In this document: positions 6,732-12,911 of the stretch, piece after piece | Position numbering within the stretch: position 1 is the first letter of the stretch | How the letters are laid out: each line of letters starts with the position of its first letter | From: an uncultured bacterium | GTDB lineage: Bacteria; Bacillota; Clostridia; Lachnospirales; Lachnospiraceae | Direction of reading: 5' to 3' | Assembly: GCA_905215775.1 (NCBI GenBank) | Contig: CAJMRM010000043.1 | Coordinates: 1 to 27,259 of the forward strand | DNA length: 27,259 bases | Position numbers and translations under genes: made by a program | Notes under the pieces: generated by a model | Told to the model about the DNA's origin: nothing | The model's database searches: none | The model's input: only the letters and a program-made list of their open reading frames with translations

Positions 6732-8357
6732 ATGAAAAAGCAGATTCTGACTCTCTCAGCAGCCGCTTTTATGGCGGCCCTCACATGCCAGACGGCCTTT
6801 GCCCTGGATCATGATGTGGTGATCCTTCACACCAACGATACCCACTGCGGAATCGAGGAAAATATGGGCTATGCCGGACTTGTCTGGTATGAGAACCAGA
6901 TGAAGAAGGAGACTCCGTATGTGACGCTGGTGGATGCCGGAGACGCCATCCAGGGCGCGCCGGTGGGGACTCTTTCCGAGGGCGAATACCTGGTTCAGAT
7001 CATGAATAAGGCCGGATACGATTTTGCCGTTCCCGGAAACCATGAATTTGATTACGGGATGGAAAAGCTCCTGGGGCTTTCCGCCAGACTGGACTGCGGC
7101 TATTCTGCCTGCAACTTTGTAAACCTTCCGTCAAAGACCACGGTGTTTGCGCCTTACAGGATCATGGAGTACGACGATATCCAGGTGGCCTTTGTGGGCG
7201 CTGCCACGCCGGAGAGCATCACCAAGTCCACGCCGGCCTACTTCCAGGACCAGTTTGGAAGATACCGCTTCGGCTTCAGTGAGGACGAAACGGGTGAGGC
7301 CCTGTACGACCAGGTGCAGAGCGCTGTGGATCAGGCCAGGGGTGAAGGCGCCGACTATGTGATCCTGGTGGGCCATCTGGGCGATAACGGGACCACGGAG
7401 CGATGGAGCTCCAAAAGCGTGATCGCCAATACCACCGGCATCGATGCTGCCATCGACGGCCATTCCCATGAGGTCTGTGTGGAACAGGTTCCCAATGAGA
7501 ACGGAGAGATGGTGGTATTGACCCAGACCGGCACCAAGTTCGCAAATATCGGAAAGCTGACCATCACCACCGACGGACAGATCCAGGCCTCCCATGTGAG
7601 TGCCGTGACGGACGCAGAGGGGAACCCGGCGAAGGATGCAGAGATGGAGGCGTTTATCAACGGGATCAAGTCCCAGTATGAGGAATCCCTGAAGGCTGTT
7701 CTGGGCCATACGGACGTGGATCTGATGGATAAGGATCCGGAAACAGGACTGCGGGCGGTCCGGAATGCGGAGACCAACCTGGGCGATCTCTGTGCCGACG
7801 CCAGCCGTTATATGATGGGCGCAGACATCGGCTTTATGAACGGCGGAGGAATCCGTGCCGGGATCGAAGCCGGGGATATTACCTATGAGGATGCCCTGAA
7901 CGTATTCCCCTATGGAAATATGATCTGCATGGTGGAGATCTCCGGCCAGAAGATCAAGGACGCCCTGGAGATGGGAGTGAAGAATTATCCGGAAGAAAGC
8001 GGCGGCTTTATCCATATTTCCGGACTTACATACACCGTGGACTCCTCCGTGCCTTCCAGCGTGGTCCTGGATGAAAAGCGGAACTTTGTGTCTGTGGACG
8101 GCGAGTACCGGGTACGGGATATCTATGTGGGAGAAGAGCCTCTGGATGTGAACCGGACCTATACCCTGGCTTCCCATAATTACTGGCTGAAGTCCGGCGG
8201 AGACGGAATGTCCATGCTCATGGGCTGCCCCATTTTAAAGGATGAGACTATGGTGGATGTGGATACCATCACATCCTATATCAGCGAATATCTGGGAGGC
8301 TCCGTGGGAGAAGAATATAAGGATCCGCGGGGACAGGGAAGAATTACGATCAAATAG
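6732..8357 (+). CDS. Secreted bifunctional metallophosphatase/5'-nucleotidase (UshA family)
   Basis: A 541-residue exported enzyme that likely dephosphorylates extracellular nucleotides to nucleoside and phosphate. Residues 1-24 form a Sec signal peptide, cleaved after TAFA. The metallophosphatase domain has ILHTNDTHCG (Asp36, His38), DAGDAIQG (around 68-75), GNHEFDYG (102-109) and GHSHE (243-247). The C-terminal 5'-nucleotidase domain, from about 350, has NLGDLCADASR, NGGGIRAGI and the substrate-binding region up to about 500. There is no cell-wall sorting signal or C-terminal membrane anchor, so it is probably released or loosely held. AAGGAGG gives a strong start. The first terminator lies 138 bases beyond the stop. 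It would supply phosphate for PstSCAB encoded nearby. Confidence 0.94.
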   Translation: MKKQILTLSAAAFMAALTCQTAFALDHDVVILHTNDTHCGIEENMGYAGLVWYENQMKKETPYVTLVDAGDAIQGAPVGTLSEGEYLVQIMNKAGYDFAVPGNHEFDYGMEKLLGLSARLDCGYSACNFVNLPSKTTVFAPYRIMEYDDIQVAFVGAATPESITKSTPAYFQDQFGRYRFGFSEDETGEALYDQVQSAVDQARGEGADYVILVGHLGDNGTTERWSSKSVIANTTGIDAAIDGHSHEVCVEQVPNENGEMVVLTQTGTKFANIGKLTITTDGQIQASHVSAVTDAEGNPAKDAEMEAFINGIKSQYEESLKAVLGHTDVDLMDKDPETGLRAVRNAETNLGDLCADASRYMMGADIGFMNGGGIRAGIEAGDITYEDALNVFPYGNMICMVEISGQKIKDALEMGVKNYPEESGGFIHISGLTYTVDSSVPSSVVLDEKRNFVSVDGEYRVRDIYVGEEPLDVNRTYTLASHNYWLKSGGDGMSMLMGCPILKDETMVDVDTITSYISEYLGGSVGEEYKDPRGQGRITIK

Positions 8358-8367
8358 AAGAGAAGAT

Positions 8368-8593
8368 AAAAGGATCCCACTCCGGATCCCGGGTCTTATT
8401 GGGATTCAGAAGTGATCATACTGTGCGGATTCTGAAGATCCGGAAGCCTCTGGTCACAGCCCCCGGACAGGATCTGGGATACAGAGTGGGATCTGGCCCG
8501 TTCTCCGGTGCAGGAGGGCGGGCTTTTTGAATGTAGGACCTGACCGCGCCCCTGCGCAGGCGGATGCCTGCGGTACAACGGCGTACATCAGGT
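8368..8593 (-). ncRNA. Candidate structured RNA on the minus strand (unclassified)
   Basis: No credible gene lies between 8358 and 8715. The minus strand has a promoter at 8600-8628 that would start RNA near 8593. The first 56 bases fold into one extended hairpin: a closing 6-bp stem (8588-8593 with 8538-8543), a short inner CGCC/GGCG stem, and a 7-bp stem with a 4-base loop (8555-8561 with 8566-8572). The RNA could end at a short GGATCC stem (8372-8389) followed by TTTT, about 226 bases in all. The weak terminator, the absence of a recognised Rfam-type core and the overlap with the nucleotidase 3' region all keep confidence low. It lacks the SRP GGAAG loop and tmRNA and RNase P hallmarks. 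Confidence 0.3.
8496..8528 (+). terminator. Rho-independent terminator after the 5'-nucleotidase
   Basis: An 11-bp stem (8496-8506 with 8513-8523, including two adjacent G-T pairs) with a 6-base loop is followed directly by TTTTT. On the opposite strand the two G-T positions become C-A mismatches and no U-tract follows, so the element is built for plus-strand transcription. It lies 138 bases after the nucleotidase stop. Confidence 0.75.
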
Positions 8594-8599
8594 GCCTTC

Positions 8600-8628
8600 A
8601 TTATAGTACAGGCTTGTTTTCAAATCAA
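8600..8628 (-). promoter_or_regulatory. Minus-strand promoter in the 8.4-8.7 kb gap
   Basis: Read on the minus strand, TTGATT (8623-8628) and TATAAT (8600-8605) are separated by 17 bases. No protein-coding start with a ribosome site follows it on that strand, so it is the main reason to suspect a non-coding transcript at 8368-8593. Confidence 0.5.
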
Positions 8629-8715
8629 GGGTGAATTGTAATACATATGAAAAGAGCAAAAAGATACGCTGCCGTCAGAAGTGCCCGGTATTGGACGGAA
8701 ACGGCTTCCGGCGTG

Positions 8716-9072
8716 CTATAAACGGCCGGATCGGGAAGAATGGCCGGCCCGGAGGGCAGACAGAATGGATTCTATAATAGGGATCAGGGCGGCGGCCTCA
8801 TCCTCGCTGCATTGTTCGATCAGAAGATGCAGCTTGCTGACCGCCGGATTATCCAGATGGACCTCCGGATGGAAAATTTCTCTGGAATCTATTTTGAGCG
8901 CACGAATCAGGGGGAATAAGATTTCCATTTTGGGGTTCCCCTTATAATTTTCAATATTCATCACTGTGCGTACATCGACGTCGATCTGGTCTGCAACCTG
9001 GTTTTGTGTGAGCCCCAGTTCACCGCGTGCTTTTTTTACTGCATCGCCCAGGGGCTGGGAAAATTCCTGCAT
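8716..9072 (-). CDS. XRE-family helix-turn-helix transcriptional regulator
   Basis: A 118-residue cytoplasmic DNA-binding protein. Residues about 9-66 form the XRE/Cro-type HTH: GDAVKKARGELGLTQNQVADQIDVDVRTVMNIEN, then NPKMEILFPLIRALKI. The remaining half (about 68-118) is acidic then basic, resembles no effector domain I recognise, and may dimerise. AGGTGA lies 6 bases before the ATG on the minus strand. It diverges from the EFR1 ferredoxin gene across a 190-base AT-rich spacer with two perfect palindromes, so autoregulation and control of that neighbour are plausible. Downstream there is only a weak hairpin followed by TTTTT near 8660. Confidence 0.88.
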   Translation of the reverse strand: MQEFSQPLGDAVKKARGELGLTQNQVADQIDVDVRTVMNIENYKGNPKMEILFPLIRALKIDSREIFHPEVHLDNPAVSKLHLLIEQCSEDEAAALIPIIESILSALRAGHSSRSGRL

Positions 9073-9090
9073 AGCTAGTCACCTCAAATC

Positions 9091-9102
9091 TATTGTACAA
9101 TA
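9091..9102. promoter_or_regulatory. 12-bp perfect palindrome, candidate operator
   Basis: TATTGTACAATA is a perfect palindrome centred 24 bases upstream of the XRE regulator start, where it could overlap that gene's promoter or leader. Site type and position suit an autoregulatory XRE operator. No binding consensus is known for this protein. Confidence 0.4.
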
Positions 9103-9156
9103 TAGCTCATTTTATTTAAATTCATTATAGTTCCCATTTTCACTGTATTTTAATAC

Positions 9157-9172
9157 ATTTTTCGCGAAAAAT
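9157..9172. promoter_or_regulatory. 16-bp perfect palindrome, candidate operator
   Basis: ATTTTTCGCGAAAAAT is a perfect 16-bp palindrome near the middle of the spacer between the divergent XRE and EFR1 genes, upstream of a TATAAT at 9236-9241 that probably belongs to the EFR1 promoter. Symmetry and position suggest a dimeric regulator site. Confidence 0.45.
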
Positions 9173-9262
9173 AAATAGGAATCAAAAATTTAACAACACA
9201 TACAGGAAAAACTGGTAATTTTTCAAAATTGGAAGTATAATCAAATCCATGGAGGAAGGAAT

Positions 9263-10033
9263 ATGATCTTATATTTTACAGGAACGGGAAACAGCGCCTT
9301 TATTGCAAAACGGATCGCAGAAAAAACGGGAGATACGGCGGTGGACGTATTTCCCATGATCCGGGAACACGATTACGGAAAACTCAGCTCCAGACGGCCG
9401 TTTGTGGTGGTCTGCCCCACCTATGGCTGGCAGATCCCCCATGTGCTGGGGAGCTGGCTGAGACGGACGCGGCTTTCGGGAAGCAGGAAGCTGTATTTTG
9501 TCATGACCTGCGGAGACGGGATCGGAAATGCAGGAGGATACGCAAGACGGCTCTGTGAGAAAAAGGGCATGGAATATATGGGCTGCGGAAAAGTGGTGAT
9601 GCCGGAAAATTATGTGGCCATGTTTCCGGTGCCGGACAGGGCAGAGGCGGAGCGGATCATCGAAAGGGCCGTTCCCCAGGCGGACGGGATCGCAGAGCGG
9701 ATCGGAAAAGGGACCCGGCTTCCGGAGACAGAGATCACGCCTGCGGACCGGTTTTTAAGCACGGTGGTGAACCCGGTCTTTTATAAGCTGTTGGTCCGTG
9801 CCGGAAAATTCAGGACCACGGAGAGCTGTACGGGCTGCGGGGCCTGTGTGAAGCTCTGTCCCATGTCCAATATCCGGCTGGAGGGCGGCAGTCCCGTGTG
9901 GGGATCAGACTGTACCCATTGTATGGCCTGCATCTGCCGGTGCCCGGAAGAGGCCATCGAATATGGAAGGATCAGTGTGGGAAAACCCAGATACCGGTGT
10001 CCGGGAGCAGGGGACGGAAGCGGGAACTCATAA
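9263..10033 (+). CDS. EFR1 family ferredoxin with flavodoxin-like domain
   Basis: A 256-residue cytoplasmic electron-transfer protein. The N-terminal flavodoxin-like domain (about 1-150) starts with YFTGTGNSAFIAK, the FMN phosphate-binding loop, and has a CPTYGWQIPH loop. Two [4Fe-4S] clusters follow: Cys189-192-195-199 in CTGCGACVKLCP and Cys217-220-223-227 in CTHCMACICRCP. This layout is that of EFR1 family ferredoxins, common in anaerobic Clostridia; the redox partner is unknown. A good GGAGGAAGG ribosome site precedes the ATG, and TATAAT at 9236-9241 is the likely -10 with only a poor -35. The divergent XRE gene may regulate it. The terminator hairpin begins 13 bases after the stop. Confidence 0.93.
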   Translation: MILYFTGTGNSAFIAKRIAEKTGDTAVDVFPMIREHDYGKLSSRRPFVVVCPTYGWQIPHVLGSWLRRTRLSGSRKLYFVMTCGDGIGNAGGYARRLCEKKGMEYMGCGKVVMPENYVAMFPVPDRAEAERIIERAVPQADGIAERIGKGTRLPETEITPADRFLSTVVNPVFYKLLVRAGKFRTTESCTGCGACVKLCPMSNIRLEGGSPVWGSDCTHCMACICRCPEEAIEYGRISVGKPRYRCPGAGDGSGNS

Positions 10034-10046
10034 AAAAATAAAAAAT

Positions 10047-10070
10047 TTGCAAGAACCTCTTGCAAGTTTT
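10047..10070 (+). terminator. Terminator of the EFR1 gene
   Basis: TTGCAAGA (10047-10054) and TCTTGCAA (10058-10065) form an 8-bp stem with a 3-base loop, followed by GTTTT and preceded by an A-run. The 3' arm doubles as the -35 box of the tRNA promoter. Confidence 0.75.
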
Positions 10071-10088
10071 AAAAAAGTGTTGTATTAT
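10060..10088 (+). promoter_or_regulatory. Promoter of tRNA-Arg
   Basis: TTGCAA (10060-10065), a 17-base spacer and TATTAT (10083-10088) end 9 bases before the mature tRNA start. The primary transcript would have a leader of only a few bases. Confidence 0.72.
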
Positions 10089-10097
10089 ATAAAAGAT

Positions 10098-10169
10098 GCA
10101 TCTGTAGCTCAGTGGATAGAGCAATGGCCTCCGGAGCCGTGTGCGTAGGTTCGATTCCTATCAGATGCA
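10098..10169 (+). tRNA. tRNA-Arg (anticodon CCG)
   Basis: A complete 72-base cloverleaf. The acceptor stem pairs GCATCTG with CAGATGC, with discriminator A at 10169. The D stem is GCTC/GAGC. The anticodon stem ATGGC/GCCGT closes the 7-base loop CTCCGGA, with CCG at positions 34-36, reading the Arg codon CGG, which is frequent in this window. The T arm is GTAGG-TTCGATT-CCTAT. CCA is not encoded. TTTTTTT follows the tRNA directly and probably ends transcription. Confidence 0.97.
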
Positions 10170-10224
10170 TTTTTTTATTGCAGAAAACGCCTTTGGCGGC
10201 TTCCGGGAGGAGCCGGGTATGACC

Positions 10225-10692
10225 TCAGCCCCTCAGATCTGCGATGAGCCGTTTTGGTTTTTCCAGAAGCGCCAGGGCATCCAGGATGGACGTGGTGCAC
10301 AGGTCCGTACAGCTTAAGAGCTTTGAGTAAGCGCCTTCTGCTCCGATAACGGAGATGGAGAGGGCGCTTTCTTTGCACATAAGGCAGTCGTTGCGGCCGT
10401 TGCCGATGGACACGCAGCGGTCCGCCCCCAGGGAACGGACGATGGCCAGCTTGAAATCCATGGCGGATCCGGCCGGAAAGGTCTGGATGGTCAGAGGAAG
10501 GCCCTGGCACATGGCCCTGGCGGTTCCATGGGTATCTGCGGTGAGGACGTGGATCTGGAAATCCTCTGAGAGACGGATCAGCGCCTCCCTGACTTCCTGG
10601 GGGATCCGGCCGTCCACGGCGATGGTGCCGTTATAATCCAAAACGAGAAAAGAAAGGTCTAGGCTTTTGAAGCCTGGAATCTGAATGTTCAT
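10225..10692 (-). CDS. HAD hydrolase resembling soluble P-type ATPase domain
   Basis: A 155-residue cytoplasmic HAD protein. Motif I is LDYNGTIA (18-25): the nucleophile Asp19 is present, but the second acidic residue of classic HAD phosphatases is Asn21. That, with LTADTHGTA as motif II, a Lys near 81 (MDFKLA) and the motif IV-like IGNGRNDCLM, resembles the cytosolic phosphorylation domain of P-type ATPases and the COG4087 group often called soluble P-type ATPase. No membrane part is encoded nearby. The substrate is unknown. GGAGG precedes the ATG and an extended -10 lies at 10728-10736. Downstream there is only a weak GC hairpin (10188-10198) near the T-run of the tRNA. Confidence 0.85.
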   Translation of the reverse strand: MNIQIPGFKSLDLSFLVLDYNGTIAVDGRIPQEVREALIRLSEDFQIHVLTADTHGTARAMCQGLPLTIQTFPAGSAMDFKLAIVRSLGADRCVSIGNGRNDCLMCKESALSISVIGAEGAYSKLLSCTDLCTTSILDALALLEKPKRLIADLRG

Positions 10693-10727
10693 AATGGTCC
10701 TCCCTGGGTGTAGTTTGAAGCGCCCTT

Positions 10728-10736
10728 ATTATACCA
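10728..10736 (-). promoter_or_regulatory. Extended -10 promoter of the HAD gene
   Basis: On the minus strand TGGTATAAT gives an extended -10 (TGn plus TATAAT at 10728-10733), 36 bases upstream of the ATG at 10692. No good -35 is visible, which is tolerated with an extended -10. Confidence 0.5.
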
Positions 10737-10820
10737 TGGCGGCCCCGGGGATGCCAGAAAACCCGGGATAGATTTTTTTATGGATCTCCAGAGTCCATAT
10801 AGAAAAATTCAATTAGATTT

Positions 10821-10848
10821 TTGCGGATGGCAGGTCTATACTTATTAT
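10821..10848 (+). promoter_or_regulatory. Possible pstS promoter
   Basis: TTGCGG (10821-10826) and TATTAT (10843-10848) with a 16-base spacer lie 42 bases upstream of pstS. Boxes and spacing are imperfect, which would suit an activator-dependent promoter, but I see no clear PhoP/PhoB box repeat. Confidence 0.38.
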
Positions 10849-10890
10849 ATTTGAGACTTTGGCTCGATCATATCTAAGGAGGAAATGAGA

Positions 10891-11892
10891 ATGAAAAAGA
10901 ATCTTGCAAAAATCCTGGCGGTGTCCGTATCCATGGGAATGCTGACGGCGTGCGGAGGAAACGGCGGGAAGGCCGAGACCACGGCGGCTGAGACGAAGGC
11001 AGCCGAGACCACAGCGGAGGAAACAAAGGCAGAGGAGACCACGGCAGCAGAGAAGGAGGAGGAAAAATTCCAGGCCTCCGTACTGTTCTGCGGCTCCACA
11101 TCCCTTTACCCGATCATGTCCTCTCTGGCTTCTTCTTTTACAGAGGAATATGTGACCTGGGATAAGGTGGATCCGTCGTTCCCGGCAGAGAATATCTCCA
11201 TTTATGTGGCTCCGGGCGGATCCGGCGTGGGAGTCAGCGCGGCCATTGACAAGACCGCAGATTTCGGTATGGTGGCGAGAGCCATGAAGGACAAAGAGGT
11301 GGAGGAGCTTGGGGCCGATTACCAGTCCTTTATCGTTGCCAGGGATGCCCTGACGGTTTCCGTCAATGCGGAAAACCCCATCTGCGGCGTAACAGACGAT
11401 CTGGCCACAGATCTGATCCGCCAGATCTTCGCAGGAGAGATCACCACCTGGGATCAGGTGGACGCATCCCTTCCGGCCGAGACCATTAACGTATACATCC
11501 GCGACCTGTCCGGCGGAGCATATGAGGTCTTCCAGAAATCGGTCATGGGAGACAGCGAGGTGACTGCATCTGCGACCCAGTCTGCGTCCATGACAGAGCT
11601 GGCCACCAACATTGCCAACGATCCGTGGGGGATCGGATACGCAGGCTTCGGCGCCTACAATAAGGCAAATGCTGAAAAACAGGTCCTTCAGGCCATGAAG
11701 GTAGACGGCGTGGAGCCCACAGTGGAGAATATCGTTGGAGATACCTACAAGATCCAGCGTCCCGTTATGTTCGTGACCGGCGATGCGGTCAGCCCCTCTG
11801 AGCAGGCGTTCATCGACTATATTTTCTCCCAGACCGGCTACGATGTAACAGAGGCCAACGGATATATTCCGGCCTTTACGGTGGGAGAATAG
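10891..11892 (+). CDS. pstS: Phosphate ABC transporter substrate-binding lipoprotein PstS
   Basis: A 333-residue extracellular phosphate-binding protein. The signal sequence ends in the lipobox LTAC at about residue 20-23, so Cys23 would be lipidated and anchored in the membrane. A Glu/Thr/Ala/Lys linker of about 30 residues follows, then the PBP-like domain from about 65. Phosphate-binding signatures include FCGSTSLYPIMSSLA and GGSGVGVSAAI, with an internal duplicate-like ITTWDQVDASLPAETI. AAGGAGG (10876-10882) is only 2 bases from the ATG at 10885 and 8 bases from the ATG at 10891, so 10891 is the better start. It heads pstSCAB; the genes after it are separated by a structured spacer. Confidence 0.95.
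   Translation: MKKNLAKILAVSVSMGMLTACGGNGGKAETTAAETKAAETTAEETKAEETTAAEKEEEKFQASVLFCGSTSLYPIMSSLASSFTEEYVTWDKVDPSFPAENISIYVAPGGSGVGVSAAIDKTADFGMVARAMKDKEVEELGADYQSFIVARDALTVSVNAENPICGVTDDLATDLIRQIFAGEITTWDQVDASLPAETINVYIRDLSGGAYEVFQKSVMGDSEVTASATQSASMTELATNIANDPWGIGYAGFGAYNKANAEKQVLQAMKVDGVEPTVENIVGDTYKIQRPVMFVTGDAVSPSEQAFIDYIFSQTGYDVTEANGYIPAFTVGE
10975..11064 (+). repeat. Three 30-bp tandem repeats in the PstS linker
   Basis: Three consecutive 30-bp units start at 10975, 11005 and 11035. Each begins GAGACCAC and encodes ETTA followed by six Ala/Glu/Thr/Lys residues. The third unit has drifted at its end (KEEE). They form the flexible spacer between lipid anchor and binding domain and could vary in copy number by slippage or recombination. 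Confidence 0.8.
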
Positions 11893-11913
11893 GACCATAC
11901 GATCGGAAAAATC

Positions 11914-12022
11914 CAACAGGCTTACAGCTGGGGGAATGGCGGGGGACCGGGAATGCCGGCGGCTCCGTCTCCCCCAGCCGCTGTATGTAAGGGACGGAGG
12001 CCCTTTGGGGGCCAGCCTGTTG
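11914..12022 (+). promoter_or_regulatory. Structured spacer between pstS and pstC
   Basis: The 143-base gap contains nested inverted repeats. An outer perfect 9-bp stem (11914-11922 with 12014-12022) surrounds an inner stem (11924-11934 with 11971-11984: ACAG/CTGT plus CTGGGGG/CCCCCAG with a 3-base bulge). A small AAGGG/CCCTT hairpin sits at 11989-12005. The outer stem closes just before the pstC ribosome site GGAG (12025-12028). There is no T-run, so this looks like an mRNA stability or attenuation element, not a terminator. Confidence 0.55.
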
Positions 12023-12035
12023 ATGGAGAAATGCG

Positions 12036-12911
12036 ATGAGAAAAAAGCTGGATAGGATCTTTGGGTTTTTTATCTGCGGGATGACGGCCATTTCCGTTCT
12101 GGTACTGGGATTTGTCATCTATTTTATCGTCCGGGAAGCCCTGCCCCTGTTTTCGGAGGTAAGCGTCCTGGACTTTCTGTTTGGAAGCAGGTGGATGCCT
12201 GTGGACTATACGGGGACGGTTTCGTTTGGGATCTTCAACTTCATTGCCGCTACGATCGCGGTCTCCTTTACTGCCCTGGCGCTGGCCCTGGGAGTTGGGC
12301 TGGGGGCGGCGGTCTTTCTGGCATTTGTGGCCACGGAACGGATGCGGGGCATTCTGTATCCCTTTGTGGATCTCCTGGCCGGGATCCCGTCGGTGGTTTA
12401 CGGGTTCATTGGACTGCAGGTGCTTGTGAAGCTGTTTTTAAAGGCAGGGGTGCCCACCGGCTCCTGCGTTTTGGCGGCGGGTATCCTGCTGGCGGTGATG
12501 CTCCTGCCGTTTCTGGTATCCTCCTGCTGCGAGACCATGCTGAAGGAAAAAGAGAAATATGAGCTGGCGGCCTGTGCCCTGGGCGTTTCCAGGTGGTATG
12601 CGGCCGCTACGGTGGTCCTTCCGGCGTCGGGAAGGAATATCCTCCTTTCCATGATCCTGGCCATCGGCCGGGCCATGGGGGAGACCATGGCGGTGATGAT
12701 GGTCATGGGAAACGCCAATCTGTTTCCGCAGCTTCTGGGAAAAAGCGAGAGCATTGCCTCGGTGATCGCTCTGGAAATGGGGACAGCCGTTTACGGGAGC
12801 ACCCATTATCATGCGCTTTATGCTGCGGGGATGGTGCTCATGATTCTTTTGTTCCTCATCAACGGACTCATTGGCCTGATCCGCAGCCGGATGGAGGGGG
12901 AGACATTATGA
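12036..12911 (+). CDS. pstC: Phosphate ABC transporter permease PstC
   Basis: One of the two membrane subunits of the Pst high-affinity phosphate importer. The 291-residue protein has about six membrane helices, the first at about 12-35. The binding-protein-dependent permease domain carries the phosphate-permease hallmark LLAGIPSVVYGFIGL. The coupling (EAA-like) loop is KYELAACALGVSRWYAAATVVLPASGRNI, followed by AIGRAMGETMAVMMV. The start follows GGAGAAATGCG. Its stop overlaps the pstA start in ATGA, so the two are translationally coupled. Confidence 0.95.
   Translation: MRKKLDRIFGFFICGMTAISVLVLGFVIYFIVREALPLFSEVSVLDFLFGSRWMPVDYTGTVSFGIFNFIAATIAVSFTALALALGVGLGAAVFLAFVATERMRGILYPFVDLLAGIPSVVYGFIGLQVLVKLFLKAGVPTGSCVLAAGILLAVMLLPFLVSSCCETMLKEKEKYELAACALGVSRWYAAATVVLPASGRNILLSMILAIGRAMGETMAVMMVMGNANLFPQLLGKSESIASVIALEMGTAVYGSTHYHALYAAGMVLMILLFLINGLIGLIRSRMEGETL

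Noticed and set aside
7131..8177. 348-codon open frame antisense to the 5'-nucleotidase
   Set aside because: The nucleotidase is unambiguous, and the antisense product is His/Gly/Ile-rich without known motifs or a ribosome site.
8368..8593. 6S RNA, SRP RNA, tmRNA or RNase P identity for the candidate RNA
   Set aside because: The 5' end loosely recalls 6S RNA and a short stretch recalls the SRP core. However, the required long-range closing stem (6S) and GGAAG loop (SRP) are absent, and no tmRNA or RNase P landmarks were found. It is left unclassified.
8396..8601. 60-61 codon open frames on the minus strand in the gap after the nucleotidase
   Set aside because: No ribosome sites, low-complexity basic and proline-rich products, and overlap with clear hairpins; better explained as non-coding.
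8646..8720. 24-codon open frame starting ATGAAAAGAGC on the plus strand
   Set aside because: No ribosome site precedes it, its end runs into the 3' end of the XRE gene on the other strand, and it has no recognisable features.
10779..10800. TATGGA/TCCATA hairpin next to a T-run upstream of pstS
   Set aside because: The T-run precedes the stem on the plus strand, and no U-tract follows on either strand, so it does not form a terminator.
10813..11916. 367-codon open frame antisense to pstS
   Set aside because: pstS on the plus strand has a lipobox, ribosome site and full family match; the antisense frame is a by-product of its codon bias.
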